This document shows positions 1-9,255 of a DNA stretch of 64,000 nt, in pieces. Positions within the stretch are counted from its first letter, which is position 1. Every line of letters starts with the position of its first letter. Location: NCBI GenBank assembly GCA_016713985.1, contig JADJOD010000024.1, positions 1 to 64,000 on the forward strand, read 5' to 3'. Source of the stretch: Lewinellaceae bacterium. GTDB lineage: Bacteria; Bacteroidota; Bacteroidia; Chitinophagales; Saprospiraceae. The position numbers and the translations under genes were made by a program. Under the pieces are notes generated by a model, which did not search any database, was not told where the DNA came from, and saw nothing but the letters and a program-made list of their open reading frames with translations.

Positions 1-1496
1 TCTCGGCATGATGTACTACTTCCTGCCGAAAGCCGCCAACCGCCCGGTTTATTCCTTACCGCTTGTCCATCATCCACTTCTGGGCGTTGATTTTCATCTA
101 CATCTGGGCGGGTCCGCACCACTTGTTGTATTCGTCGCTGCCCGACTGGGTGCAGTCGCTGGGTACCGTGTTCAGTATCATGCTGATCGCGCCGTCGTGG
201 GGCGGTATGCTCAACGGCCTGCTCACGCTGCGGGGCGCCTGGGACCGCGTTCGCCAGGATCCGGTGTTGAAGTTTATGGTAGTTGCCGTAACGGCTTATG
301 GTATGGCCACCTTTGAAGGGCCGATGTTGTCCATCAAATCGGTGAATGCCATCAGCCACTTTACGGACTGGACGATTGCGCACGTGCACGTGGGCGCACT
401 CGGCTGGAACGGGTTCCTGACCTTTGGCGCCCTGTACTGGCTGTGGCCGAAGATGTATCGTACGGAGTTGTATTCCAGGCAGTTGGCCAACGTACACTTC
501 TGGCTCGGCACACTTGGTATCATTGTATACGCCGTTCCGATGTATTGGGCCGGCTGGACGCAGGCATTGATGTGGAAAGAATTCACTCCCGAAGGCACCC
601 TGGCCTGGGGTAACTTCCTCGAAACGGTCACACAAATTATTCCGATGTACGCCATCCGTGCATTTGGCGGCACCTTGTTCTTTGTAGGCGTTTTGCTGGG
701 CGTTTATAACCTGATCAAAACCGCGCAACAAGGCACCTTTATGGCCAATGAAGACGCGGAAGCACCTGCCCGTGAACGCCATTTGGCAAAAGCAGGCGGC
801 GAACACTGGCACCGCTGGATAGAAGGTCGCCCGATGCAAATGTTGCTGTGGAGCACCATCCTGATCGCAGTCGGAGGTATCGTACAAATTATCCCGATGG
901 TGTTCATCGAAAGCCAGGTGCCCAAAATTTCCACGGTGAAACCATACACTCCGCTCGAACTCACCGGTCGCGATATCTATATCCGCGAAGGTTGTGTGGG
1001 TTGTCACTCGCAACTGGTTCGGCCTTTCCGCTCCGAAACGGTCCGCTACGGAGAATACTCCAAATCAGGCGAATATATTTACGACCGCCCATTCCTGTGG
1101 GGCAGCAAACGCACCGGCCCCGACCTCTGGCGCGAAGGCTCCGGCAACCAGAACGCAAAACCTGACAGCTGGCACTTCTACCACATGATCGACCCAACCA
1201 CCATGTCGACGGGCTCCATCATGCCTGCGTACCCGCACCTGGCAGAAGAAGCGCTTGACCTGGACGACCTGCCCGCCAAAATCAACGCGCTGCGCAAACT
1301 CGGCACGCCGTACCCCCGCGATTTTGAAAAATACGCGATCGGGAACGCCCAGGAACAAGCCCAAAAAGTGGCAAAAAACCTCGCAGCGGAAGGAGTTAAA
1401 GAGCAGGGGCTGGAAAACAAGGAGATCGTGGCCATTATCGCTTACCTGCAACGGCTTGGCACCGACGTCAATGTGAAACCGGCCGGGAATCAATAG
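1..1496 (+). CDS. ccoNO: cbb3 cytochrome oxidase fused subunits I and II (CcoN-CcoO), 5' partial, one frameshift
   Basis: This is the catalytic core of the high-affinity cbb3 oxidase in the cytoplasmic membrane: it reduces oxygen and pumps protons. The CcoN part contains the HFWALIFIYIWAGPHH helix and HVHVGALGWNGF. It runs directly into a CcoO domain with one c-type heme site, CVGCH (bases 993-1007), and the CcoO signature around HSQLVRPFRSETVRYGEYS. Such N-O fusions are usual in Bacteroidota. The start lies before the window. Reading passes from the frame of base 8 to that of base 63. An extra T in TT near 57-58 explains the shift, because YSYRLSIIHF is expected there. It heads the ccoNO-Q-P-G-H operon. 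The identification is firm; the frameshift is probably a sequence error. Confidence 0.95.
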
Positions 1497-1501
1497 ATGA
1501 C

Positions 1502-1557
1502 GGTTTATGAAGGTTGATAAGCGTTGATTTTGATCGACGTATCAACCTTCATCAACC
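1502..1557. repeat. imperfect inverted repeat between ccoNO and ccoQ
   Basis: Arms ATGAAGGTTGATA (1507-1519) and TATCAACCTTCAT (1540-1552) are perfect complements and extend outward with one mismatch. Bases 1502-1525 are identical to 55818-55841, in front of the DPP IV gene. The hairpin could process or stabilise the ccoNO-ccoQ messenger; that role is inference. Confidence 0.6.
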
Positions 1558-1586
1558 CTTAACAATCATCATCAACAAGAAAAAAT

Positions 1587-1745
1587 ATGTACAAATATCT
1601 GCTTCAATCCGTCGAGGGTATCCAATGGTTCGGCATCATCACGCTGCTGTTGTTTTTCGGCACTTTTTGCTTCGCCGTAATCCGGGCGGCTTTATCCGGG
1701 AAAGAAGATATGCGCCGTATGGCCGAACTTCCGCTGGACGACTGA
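1587..1745 (+). CDS. ccoQ: CcoQ/FixQ-like small cbb3 oxidase subunit
   Basis: This is a 52-residue protein beginning MYKYLLQSVEGIQWFG, with one membrane helix (about residues 12-35) and a charged cytoplasmic tail ending ELPLDD. Size, topology and position between the CcoNO and CcoP genes match CcoQ, the small subunit that stabilises the oxidase. It is too short to be picked up by ordinary length cut-offs. The ATG lies 91 bases after the ccoNO stop, beyond the hairpin at 1502-1557. Sequence identity with proteobacterial CcoQ is low, so the name rests mainly on context. Confidence 0.75.
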   Translation: MYKYLLQSVEGIQWFGIITLLLFFGTFCFAVIRAALSGKEDMRRMAELPLDD

Positions 1746-1784
1746 AAAATTCACCTAATTTCCTGTTTTTCAATTTTTTGAAAA

Positions 1785-2756
1785 ATGAAATCGAAAAAAT
1801 ATTTGCTCACAATCTTTATACTGGCCAACGCCCTTGCGGGGTGGAGCCAGGCTGCGCAGCCGGCGGATGCTCCTGCGCCGGGTGCCTCAAATCAACTGTT
1901 TCCCGACATCATGACGATGACCCTGGCAATTGCCGGCGCGGCGTTGTTCATCGTTGCCATGATCTACGTCATCAAGGTCAACCAGTTTTTATATAAAAGG
2001 GTTTTGACGCTGGAAGCCCAAAAAAGTGGCGCGGCATTGTCGGAAGCAGGAGCGACTCCGGAGGCCACGGCCCAAAGCGACAGTTTCTGGACGCGTATGC
2101 GCAAACAATACTGGGAAGACGCCGTACCGATCGAACGGGAAGGCGAAATCACTTTCCACCACGCGTATGACGGTATTCACGAACTCGACAACCGGCTGCC
2201 GCCGTGGTGGATCAATATGTTTATCCTGACCATTATTTGGGCCGTCGGCTATATGTGGTACTACCACTGGGGAGGAAACGGCCCCAGCTCCGGCGAAGAG
2301 TATAAAACCGAAATGGAAACCGCCAAAAAAGCCATCGCCGTAGCCCTGGCCGGCAAAGCCAACGCAGTGGATGAATCCAACGTGACGGCACTTACCGAAG
2401 CCGGTGCGTTGGGTGAAGGTGAACTGATTTACAAAAACACCTGCGCCGCATGCCACGGGCAAAAAGGCGAAGGAACGGTTGGTCCCAATTTTGCGGACGA
2501 CTACTGGATACACGGCGGCGGCGTTAAAAACATATTCAAAACCATCAAATACGGCGTACCGGAAAAAGGTATGATCTCGTGGCAGGCTCAGCTGAAACCT
2601 GCTGATATGCAGAAGGTTGCGAGTTATATTCTTACGCTGCGCGGTACCAATCCGCCCAACCAGAAAGAACCGCAGGGCGCGATCTGGACGGAGGAAGGCG
2701 CAGCGCCCGACTCGACGGCCATACCGGCATCTGATCCCGCACAAAATCCGAAATAA
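1785..2756 (+). CDS. ccoP: cbb3 oxidase subunit III, mono-heme CcoP
   Basis: This membrane-anchored c-type cytochrome passes electrons to the CcoN active site. The 323-residue protein has an N-terminal hydrophobic stretch (about 5-25), a second helix (about 40-65), the conserved PPWWINMFILTIIWAVGYMWYYHWG helix region near residue 140, and one heme c site, CAACH, at C220-C223-H224. Proteobacterial CcoP has two heme sites. One is typical of Bacteroidota, so this is a lineage trait and not a loss event here. The C-terminal tail is acidic and proline-rich. It sits 39 bases downstream of ccoQ in the operon. Confidence 0.93.
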   Translation: MKSKKYLLTIFILANALAGWSQAAQPADAPAPGASNQLFPDIMTMTLAIAGAALFIVAMIYVIKVNQFLYKRVLTLEAQKSGAALSEAGATPEATAQSDSFWTRMRKQYWEDAVPIEREGEITFHHAYDGIHELDNRLPPWWINMFILTIIWAVGYMWYYHWGGNGPSSGEEYKTEMETAKKAIAVALAGKANAVDESNVTALTEAGALGEGELIYKNTCAACHGQKGEGTVGPNFADDYWIHGGGVKNIFKTIKYGVPEKGMISWQAQLKPADMQKVASYILTLRGTNPPNQKEPQGAIWTEEGAAPDSTAIPASDPAQNPK

Positions 2757-2828
2757 TTATACTTCGGGCGTCGGCCTGCAGGAATGGTTCCTTCCTGTAT
2801 GGCCGGCGCTCCTTATAATTTGAATGCT

Positions 2829-4405
2829 ATGAACAACGAATTTCTGGACAAGGTCATCGAAGACAACGAGGAATACCGCGACCATATCGCAACCGTGGAT
2901 CAGGCGGGTAAAAGAATCTGGCTGTATCCGAAAAAACCTTCGGGGCGTTTTTACAACGCCCGTGCCTGGGTGAGCTTCGCATTTCTGGCGATATTCCTGA
3001 CGATGCCGTTCATCCGGATCGACGGGGAGCAGTTTCTTCAGTTCAATATACTGGAGCGGAGATTCGTATTGTTCGGGTTGGTGTTTACGCCACAGGATTT
3101 TCACCTTTTGTGCTGGCGATGCTGACCTTTATCGTATTTATTATCCTGTTTACCGTCGTTTACGGGCGTTTGTTTTGCGGATGGGTATGCCCTCAAACGG
3201 TTTTTATGGAAATGTTTTTCCGCAAAATCGAATACTGGATCGAAGGCGACGGCAATGAACAGCGCAAATTGGACCATGGACCCTGGACTCAGGAAAAAAT
3301 CAGGAAAAAAGCCCTGAAACACGCCATATTTTTTGCCATTGCCGTGGTGGTATCCAATTACTTTCTGGCGTATATCATCGGCATGGATCAGGTGCTAAAT
3401 ATCGTGACCCAGCCGGTAGGGCAAAACCTCGGCGGGTTTATCGCGATGCTGGTTTTTTCCGGAATATTTTACGGTGTGTTCGCGCGTTTGAGGGAGCAAG
3501 TCTGCACCACGATTTGTCCCTACGGCCGATTGCAGGGTGTTTTGCTGGTACAGGATTCGATCGTTGTCGCCTACGATCACTTGCGCGGCGAACCGCGGGG
3601 CAAATTGAAAAAGGAAAAACCGGCAGAACCACCAACCCCGGCTCAGTACGGCGACCCGGTTCAACAAATCAGGGAAATGGTAAGCACGGGCTCTTCCGTT
3701 GCCCGCAACGCCGCGCCTGCTGCCAAAGCCGGCGATTGTATCGATTGCAAACTCTGTATCGCCGTTTGCCCGACAGGAATTGATATTCGCAACGGGACCC
3801 AACTGGAGTGTACCAATTGTACGGCGTGTATCGATGCCTGCGATGCCGTGATGGACAAGATCGGCAAACCCCGCGGCTTGATCCGCTACGATTCCATGAC
3901 CGGAATCGAGTCGGGGAAACGCAAAATTTTTACCACCCGCGTATACGCTTATTCGGCGGTTTTGATCGCGCTGCTGGCGCTGGATATTTTCCTGATCGCA
4001 AGACGGGGCATCGTCGAAACGATCATTTTGCGCTCGCCGGGCCAAATGTACCAGGAAAAGGACGATACCCACCTGACCAATCTGTACACCTACGTCCTGA
4101 TCAATAAAACCAATAAAGAACTGCCCGTCGAACTAAAAATGGCCACCCCGGGCGGTCAGATACAAATCGTAGGTGTTGTGCCGCACAGTATCCCGAAAAG
4201 TGGGAAAATTGAAGGCGCCTTTTTTGTGGAAATGCCGGTTGATCAACTCACCGGACGTAAAACACCCCTGAAAATCGACATCGTGTCCAACGGCAAAAAG
4301 ATTGATGAAGCCAAAACGAGTTTTATGGGGCCGGGAGGGACATTGCGTCCGAAAGAAGACGAAGAAGACAAGGAGCATTCCGGCAAAAACGGGAATGAAC
4401 ATTAA
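2829..4405 (+). CDS. ccoG: cbb3 oxidase accessory protein CcoG (FixG/RdxA), one frameshift
   Basis: CcoG is a membrane iron-sulfur/copper reductase needed for maturation of the cbb3 copper site. The N-terminus begins MNNEFLDKVIEDNEEYRDHI (ATG 2829; an upstream ATG at 2799 is less likely). Several membrane helices follow, including LFCGWVCPQTVFMEM, then a di-cluster ferredoxin domain (CIDCKLCIAVCP and CTNCTACIDAC) and a C-terminal beta-rich FixG_C domain. The frame changes at the T-run 3106-3109. One missing T there restores HLFVLAMLTFIV, so I read it as one gene. Identification is strong from cysteine patterns and operon position. Confidence 0.92.
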
Positions 4406-4434
4406 TCGCACATCGCAAAAACTTCCACCTTATT

Positions 4435-4869
4435 ATGAAATTCAACTGGGGTACAGGTATCGCACTGGTTTATGGCACGTTTGTTCTGGCCATGATTGGT
4501 ATTGTGTTCGCCTCGCGCAAACACGATCCGGGCTTGGTGCAAAAAGATTACTACAACCTCGACCTGAATTATCAGGCCCACTTAGAGAAAAAACAAAATA
4601 CGGCAACCCTGACGCTGCTGCCTCAGGTGCAGTTTAAAGGGGCTGCCCAAATCGTCACTATTCAATTCCCTTCCGGGATGAATGTGACTGACGGAACGGC
4701 CCGCTTTTACCGCCCGTCCACTACCAGCGACGATTTTACGGTAAACATCAAAAACACCGACGCGTTGGAAGTGCCTGCCGGAAGCCTCGCCTCGGGTCGC
4801 TGGTACGTGGAATTCGACTGGGAGGCCGGCGGAAAAAAATATTTCTGGGAAACAACCGTCCATATCTGA
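4435..4869 (+). CDS. ccoH: FixH/CcoH family cbb3 assembly protein
   Basis: The 144-residue protein has one N-terminal membrane helix (IALVYGTFVLAMIGIVFA) and then a periplasmic beta-sandwich-like domain. The conserved segment DPGLVQKDYYNLDLNYQ follows the helix, as in FixH proteins, which assist cbb3 assembly and copper delivery. The stop codon shares one base with the ATG of the next gene (TGATG), so the two are probably translationally coupled. Confidence 0.88.
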   Translation: MKFNWGTGIALVYGTFVLAMIGIVFASRKHDPGLVQKDYYNLDLNYQAHLEKKQNTATLTLLPQVQFKGAAQIVTIQFPSGMNVTDGTARFYRPSTTSDDFTVNIKNTDALEVPAGSLASGRWYVEFDWEAGGKKYFWETTVHI

Positions 4870-5561
4870 TGTCGATCATTCCTCCTCTTCTCCTCGGATT
4901 TGCCGGCAGCTTGCATTGTGTGGGCATGTGCGGGCCACTTATGCTGGCTTTGCCGCTCGGCGCGCAGGAAAAGCGGGACCTGATCCGGCAAATGCTGGTA
5001 TACCATTCCGGCCGGATTTTGACCTATACGGCACTTGGGGTGTTGTTTGGACTGGCAGGTCAGGGCATCGCAATCGCCGGTTTTCAAAAAGGGCTTTCCA
5101 TTGCCGCCGGTATTTTTATGGTTGGTATGGCCTTCATGGCCTGGCGTTTCGAACGCTTAGTGACCAACCTGCCAGGTTTCGGCGCCTTTACCCGGCGTAT
5201 TCAACTCCGCATCGGGCATTTGATGAAACGCCACCCCGGCGGAACGTCTTTTTATGTCGGATTGCTCAACGGCCTTGTACCCTGCGGCATGGTGTATGCG
5301 GCGCTTGCCGGTGCCATTTCCTCCACCGGTAGCGCAGAAGGTGGCGTTTTTATGGCCCTGTTTGGCCTCGGCACCTTACCCTTGTTGCTGACGGTCGGTG
5401 TACTCGGGCGTTCGTTCAGCATGTCCGTTCGCAAAAAAATCAGCATACTGCAACCCGTACTGCTCACGGCGGTGGGCTTGCTGCTGCTCCAGCGGGGTTT
5501 ACACCTCGATTTATCGGTATTCGAGTCGGCCGTGCCGAAAGCAGGATTTGACTGCCATTAA
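4869..5561 (+). CDS. SafE/TauE-like membrane protein (CcoS-region copper or sulfite export family)
   Basis: This 230-residue polytopic protein starts MSIIPPLLLGFAGSLHCVGM and has about six hydrophobic segments. The GSLHCVGMCGP motif and the later LLNGLVPCGMVYAAL are hallmarks of the COG2836 sulfite-exporter-like family. Members commonly sit next to ccoGH and are thought to act in cbb3 assembly or heavy-metal handling. It overlaps ccoH by one base and ends the oxidase operon. The transported substrate cannot be told from sequence. Confidence 0.85.
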   Translation: MSIIPPLLLGFAGSLHCVGMCGPLMLALPLGAQEKRDLIRQMLVYHSGRILTYTALGVLFGLAGQGIAIAGFQKGLSIAAGIFMVGMAFMAWRFERLVTNLPGFGAFTRRIQLRIGHLMKRHPGGTSFYVGLLNGLVPCGMVYAALAGAISSTGSAEGGVFMALFGLGTLPLLLTVGVLGRSFSMSVRKKISILQPVLLTAVGLLLLQRGLHLDLSVFESAVPKAGFDCH

Positions 5562-5590
5562 AAGTAAAAGTAATGGTCATTATTTCGTTG

Positions 5591-5598
5591 TATGTTTG
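5591..5598 (+). promoter_or_regulatory. -7 element TATGTTTG ahead of the Crp/Fnr gene
   Basis: This 8-mer fits TAnnTTTG exactly and lies 14 bases before the ATG at 5613. It overlaps the alternative ATG at 5592, which argues that translation starts at 5613. I see no clear -33 TTTG at the usual distance. Confidence 0.45.
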
Positions 5599-5612
5599 AT
5601 GACGATTCGACC

Positions 5613-6271
5613 ATGAAAAAGGAAGAGATTGCAGATGCCATACGGCAATATTTCCCTCTGCTCAACCAGATTGAACTGGCGGGTGCCATTGCGGACCGCG
5701 CTGTGTCGCTCTCCATCCCCTCGGGTAAAATACTCCTGAACACAGGGGAAAACATCAGCCTCATCCCGCTCGTGGTAAAGGTTCCGTCAAAGTGGTACGC
5801 GCCGACGACACGGGCCACGAAGTATTACTCTACTATATACAACCGGGTGAAAGTTGCGCGATGACCCTTTCTTCCTGCCTGAAACGTGAAAAAAGCCGGG
5901 TGAAAGCCGTGGCCCAACAAGCTACCGAAATAATCGGCATACCTGCCGAACAGGCCTATATGCTGGGGCGTAAATACCCGGTGTGGTTTGATTTTGTGCT
6001 GGATTCTTACGCCCGGCGTTTTGAAGAATTGCTGGAAATGGTGGACGAAATCGGCTTTTCCAGCCTCGACCGGCGACTTGCCAAATACCTGCTGGAAAAA
6101 TCCACCCTGCTGAATACCACCGTGCTCCATCTCTCCCACCAGGAAATTGCCGAAGACCTCGGTACGGCCAGGGCGGTGATTTCACGCCTGCTCAAACAAA
6201 TGGAGCGAAAAGGTATGGTCCGGCTGCAAAGAGGCCGAATCCGGATTTTGGCACTTGTGCTACCTGAGTAG
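5613..6271 (+). CDS. Crp/Fnr family transcription regulator, one frameshift
   Basis: The protein is a cyclic-nucleotide-binding-like N-terminal domain (PSGKILLNTGENISLIPLVV, then GESCAMTLSSCL) with a C-terminal winged helix. The recognition region is LSHQEIAEDLGTARAVISRLLKQMERKGMV. The cysteine-containing CAMTLSSC stretch is typical of a Bacteroidota subgroup. There is no N-terminal cysteine cluster, so it is not an iron-sulfur FNR. Its place just after the cbb3 operon suggests control of respiration, which is inference. The frame breaks at 5780-5781: one missing G restores VVKGSVKVVRADDTG. Confidence 0.85.
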
Positions 6272-6319
6272 CATATCTATCGGCCGGTACGGGCGAAATT
6301 TGTAGTGAAAACGATACCG

Positions 6320-6424
6320 ATGTTCAGGACGAATTCCAAATGGGTCAAATTTGCAATAGTGTGTTTGATTTGTGCCGGCATCGCACTCTTCATCGGTCTG
6401 ATCGTTCTATTTATTCACCACTAA
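6320..6424 (+). CDS. 34-residue single-pass membrane peptide
   Basis: The open frame MFRTNSKWVKFAIVCLICAG and onward is a short basic N-terminus followed by one hydrophobic helix ending in HH. It has no recognisable family. It lies 48 bases after the Crp/Fnr gene and 12 bases before the DUF2892 gene, on the same strand, so it may be a real member of this run of small membrane proteins. Length alone makes the call weak. Confidence 0.4.
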   Translation: MFRTNSKWVKFAIVCLICAGIALFIGLIVLFIHH

Positions 6425-6436
6425 TTTGCACATGCC

Positions 6437-6649
6437 ATGAAAAAGAACATGGGTTCTACCGACAAAGTTATCCGTATCATCCTCGCCGTTGTATTTGCGG
6501 CCTTGTATTTCACCGGTACCGTTACGGGCCTCGTCGCTTATATCTTGTTGGCATTCGGCGCTATTTTCGTGCTTACCAGCCTGATCAGTTTTTGCCCGAT
6601 TTATGCACTCGTGGGCCTTTCCACCTGCCCGGTTCCCGAACGTAAATAA
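6437..6649 (+). CDS. DUF2892 (YgaP-type) small membrane protein
   Basis: This 70-residue protein begins MKKNMGSTDKVIRIILAVVF and has two membrane helices. The C-terminal FCPIYALVGLSTCPV is the characteristic CPIY...G.STC pattern of DUF2892. Related domains are attached to rhodanese in YgaP or found beside redox and Crp/Fnr genes. The molecular role is unknown. It is followed directly by a strong terminator. Confidence 0.88.
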   Translation: MKKNMGSTDKVIRIILAVVFAALYFTGTVTGLVAYILLAFGAIFVLTSLISFCPIYALVGLSTCPVPERK

Positions 6650-6660
6650 GCGCCGGCATG

Positions 6661-6697
6661 AAAAAAGGGCTGTTCCGTGATACGGAAAGCCCCTTTT
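6661..6697 (+). terminator. rho-independent, bidirectional terminator
   Basis: The inner stem TTCCGT-GAT-ACGGAA is extended by GGGCT/AGCCC with one bulged G, flanked by an A-run on the left and a T-run on the right. It separates the + strand DUF2892 gene from the - strand NlpC/P60 gene and can serve both. Confidence 0.85.
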
Positions 6698-6822
6698 TCT
6701 CATGGTGCGTTTTGTTCTAATGTCCGGCGATTGGTGCCAAACGCCGATGGGCAATTTGATGCCCGGATACAGGGTTTCAGGTTTGGGGTGACTGAAGTTT
6801 GGTTGGGTCGTTTATTTTTCTG

Positions 6823-7554
6823 CTACCATGCGGACATGGAGCGGTTGTTCAGTTGTTGCGGTAAATCCAGCGATTTGAGTTTGACAAGTGGCGCCACGCT
6901 GGCACACATGTCTTCGTATTCTTCGGCACACTCGGGCGACAACTCGTCCGAAACGGGCAGCGGCGGCAGTACGACCGGCGTTTCCGGCGCAACAGGCAGT
7001 GTCGCCAGAAGCGATTTCTCCAGCGCCTGGCCGGTGATCACGTCGCGGGCGAACATGATTTTGGGTCTCCAGTATTTTGAAATGGAGATGTTTTCCACGA
7101 TAATTCCTTTCGAACAGGTGCTGTGTACACAAAAAATACCTTCTTCGGTGTTCCGGACGACCAATGCCACGTGTGTTACACGGCCGCGGCGGCCGAAAAA
7201 GATCAAATCGCCCGGAAGTACGTTGTCAAGGCTAATTTCTTCACCCTGTGTGGATTGCATCGAAGAACCGGCGGAAACCTTTACCCCGAATTCACTCAGT
7301 GCAAAACTGGTAAAACCCGAGCAGTCGAACCCTGCGGCACTGCTGTTGCCACCATGCCGGTATTCGATTCCGACAAAATTTTGGGCGTATCCTGCAATGA
7401 ATTCGCGCAATTGCATCATTTGCTCGCTCACAACCCGCGGTAAATGCGGATCACTGGTGGCGAGCGCCGGAGAAAAAGAACCAAGAAGAAGCGCGAGGGT
7501 AAAAAGAAGTGAAAAAGGTCGTTTGGGGCAACTGGAAGGAAGACTGTCGGACAT
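6823..7554 (-). CDS. NlpC/P60 (C40) cell-wall endopeptidase, secreted
   Basis: The 243-residue protein has a hydrophobic export signal (about residues 14-33, ending PALA) and an NlpC/P60 domain. The catalytic triad is visible as C78 (FDCSGF), H128 (VTHVALV) and H144 (VHSTCSKG). Such enzymes cleave peptide cross-bridges of peptidoglycan in the periplasm. The last 70 residues after the catalytic domain are proline- and acid-rich with no known domain. It stands alone on the minus strand with its own promoter about 190 bases upstream. Confidence 0.9.
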   Translation of the reverse strand: MSDSLPSSCPKRPFSLLFTLALLLGSFSPALATSDPHLPRVVSEQMMQLREFIAGYAQNFVGIEYRHGGNSSAAGFDCSGFTSFALSEFGVKVSAGSSMQSTQGEEISLDNVLPGDLIFFGRRGRVTHVALVVRNTEEGIFCVHSTCSKGIIVENISISKYWRPKIMFARDVITGQALEKSLLATLPVAPETPVVLPPLPVSDELSPECAEEYEDMCASVAPLVKLKSLDLPQQLNNRSMSAW

Positions 7555-7745
7555 TCGTTATGTCGTTTTGGTTCGCAGTTGCTGGCAGCAACTACACGCC
7601 CCGCCACAGGCGATTGATAGGTTTGTTAATAGAATGGATCAGGTGCCGGTGGGGCAATGACCAGGTTTGCTTTATGGCGGAATATGTTCACGGAAAGATT
7701 ACAGAACAGCGAATAAACGGATTGAAATGTATCGCAAACCTGAGG

Positions 7746-7775
7746 CAAAGGTAGAAACGACTTTCAAAAAACAAA
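7746..7775 (-). promoter_or_regulatory. Bacteroidota promoter of the NlpC/P60 gene
   Basis: On the minus strand this reads -33 TTTG (plus bases 7772-7775), 18 bases, then -7 TACCTTTG (plus bases 7746-7753). Both boxes match the consensus. It implies a leader of about 190 bases, in which I see no obvious structure. Confidence 0.65.
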
Positions 7776-7805
7776 GCGTTTGAAACAAAAAATGGAAAAA
7801 ACTTT

Positions 7806-8600
7806 TCAAGACAGTTGAAAAATGTCCCCGTCCGTTAAAAAAGGCAATTGCCGGCGGTATTGTTCCATATCTTCCAAGGAAAGTTCGGTTGTAAAGAGCC
7901 CTTCCTTCCCGGATATTCCGACGATTTGTTGTCCGGAAAAATCAATGACGGCCGAGTCGCCGCCGTATTCAAAATCATTTCCATCTTTTCCAACAATATT
8001 CACGCCCGCCACAAAGGATTGATTTTCAATGGCTCTGGCCATTAACAAGGCGCGCCAGTGATGGCTTCTCCGGGCAGGCCAGTTGGCGACGTAGAGCAAA
8101 AGGTCGTACGTCGGCCGGGGCGTTTCACCTGCACCGGGAATGTTGCGGTTGCGGCTCCAAACCGGGAAACGAAGGTCATAACAAACTAAGGGCCGGATGC
8201 GCCAGCCCTGCCAATCCACCACTAATTGTTTATTCCCTGCCGAATATTGTTCGTGTTCGCCGGCCAGCGCGAACAAGTGCCTTTTGTCGTAATATTCAAA
8301 CCCGCCGTCGGGGCGCATAAACACAAGCCGGTTGAAATACCGGCCGTTTTCAGCGCAAATAAAACTGCCGGTGACCGCAGCACCCAAAGTTGCCGCCTGT
8401 TCGTGCAACCACCTTGTTGTGGGCCCGTCCGAAGGTTCGGCCAGGGCTGATGCGTTCATGGAAAAACCGGTGGTGAACATTTCCGGCAATACCACCAGGT
8501 CGGTCTGGCCGCGCAAGGGGGCGAGTTTTTGCGCGAACATTGCGCGGTTGGCGCCGGCAGATTCCCAGGCGAGGGCGGATTGAACGATGGTGAGGCGCAT
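7806..8600 (-). CDS. carbon-nitrogen hydrolase, omega-amidase (YafV/NIT2 type)
   Basis: This 264-residue nitrilase-superfamily enzyme has the Glu-Lys-Cys triad E40 (LPEMFTTGF), K106 (YYDKRHLF) and C140 (VCYDLRFP). The KRHLF and CYDLRFPVW forms are typical of YafV-like omega-amidases. These hydrolyse alpha-ketoglutaramate or alpha-ketosuccinamate left by glutamine and asparagine transaminases. It is cytoplasmic with no signal peptide. No partner gene is adjacent. Confidence 0.88.
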   Translation of the reverse strand: MRLTIVQSALAWESAGANRAMFAQKLAPLRGQTDLVVLPEMFTTGFSMNASALAEPSDGPTTRWLHEQAATLGAAVTGSFICAENGRYFNRLVFMRPDGGFEYYDKRHLFALAGEHEQYSAGNKQLVVDWQGWRIRPLVCYDLRFPVWSRNRNIPGAGETPRPTYDLLLYVANWPARRSHHWRALLMARAIENQSFVAGVNIVGKDGNDFEYGGDSAVIDFSGQQIVGISGKEGLFTTELSLEDMEQYRRQLPFLTDGDIFQLS

Positions 8601-8722
8601 AAGTTGCTGAAAATGAGGTACACAATGGCCGGAACGGCCATAATGAATCCTGTCTTTTGCGCAAATTTCGATTAAAATTTAGGTTTCTGAACAGATTAAT
8701 TGGCAGGGGTTGCGTAAAAAAA

Positions 8723-8874
8723 TCAGAGATACTTTATTTGGGAATTGAAACGAAAATATTATTTTGAATCGCGGCTGAGCCAGACATTCCAGGTTTTCAA
8801 AACCTGGAATGTCTGCGCATCATCCGAATAAAATTTCTCCCAATTCGCGACAATTCGCAACTTAAAGACTTTTG
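8723..8874. repeat. interspersed 152-base element, copy A
   Basis: It is nearly identical to 33964-34116. Its centre, 8781-8815, is a perfect palindrome: 17-base arms CAGACATTCCAGGTTTT around a single C. No coding potential and no clear terminal inverted repeats are seen. It may be a non-autonomous mobile element or a REP-like sequence. Confidence 0.75.
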
Positions 8875-9067
8875 CCCCCCCTGCCGATTAATTCAAGTTG
8901 CAGCCAACAAACACACAAAGCGGGTCATGCTACAACTTGGGCTACTTATTTGATGCCCCGTACGTCATTGCACCTTGTAAATTGCACATTGAACATTGTA
9001 CATTTTTTGAATTTGAAATTAAAAACCAATAATTTATAAATTCAAAAATTATTAATGTGTAATTTTT

Positions 9068-9221
9068 AATGACCAATGACCAATGACCAATGACCAATGA
9101 CCAATGACCAATGACCAATGACCAATGACCAATGACCAATGACCAATGACCAATGACCAATGACCAATGACCAATGACCAATGACCAATGACCAATGACC
9201 AATGACCAATGACCAATGTCC
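9068..9221. repeat. heptanucleotide tandem array, 22 units of AATGACC
   Basis: The 154 bases are exactly 22 seven-base units. The first 21 are perfect AATGACC and the last is AATGTCC. On the minus strand the unit is GGTCATT, which has no stop in any frame. It lies between the stop of the beta-barrel gene and the omega-amidase gene. Confidence 0.95.
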
Positions 9222-9255
9222 AAGTACGTATGAGACACCCACAGTAATTTGATAC

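Larger units (their letters stand above)
8601..9255. other. 655-base gene-free region filled with repeats
   Basis: From left to right it holds: the upstream region of the omega-amidase gene; one copy of a 152-base interspersed element (8723-8874); an AT-rich part with short TTGCACATTG/GAACATTG words (about 8965-9005) and an AATAATTT/AAATTATT hairpin (9028-9053); and the AATGACC array (9068-9221). Long open frames on the minus strand here come only from the heptamer and encode a repeating GHWSLVI. They are not real genes. Confidence 0.7.

Noticed and set aside
1..1496. Genuine pseudogene status of ccoNO, ccoG, malQ, ricT and others
   Set aside because: The single-base breaks are in homopolymers, both halves are fully conserved, and the genes include housekeeping functions; sequence error is simpler.
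1785..2756. Truncated CcoP that lost a heme site
   Set aside because: Mono-heme CcoP is the usual form in Bacteroidota; the protein has full length for that form.
5592..5612. ATG 5592 as start of the Crp/Fnr gene
   Set aside because: It lies inside a perfect -7 box TATGTTTG; ATG 5613 follows at a suitable distance.
9068..9221. CRISPR array
   Set aside because: Units are 7 bases with no spacers and no cas genes are nearby.
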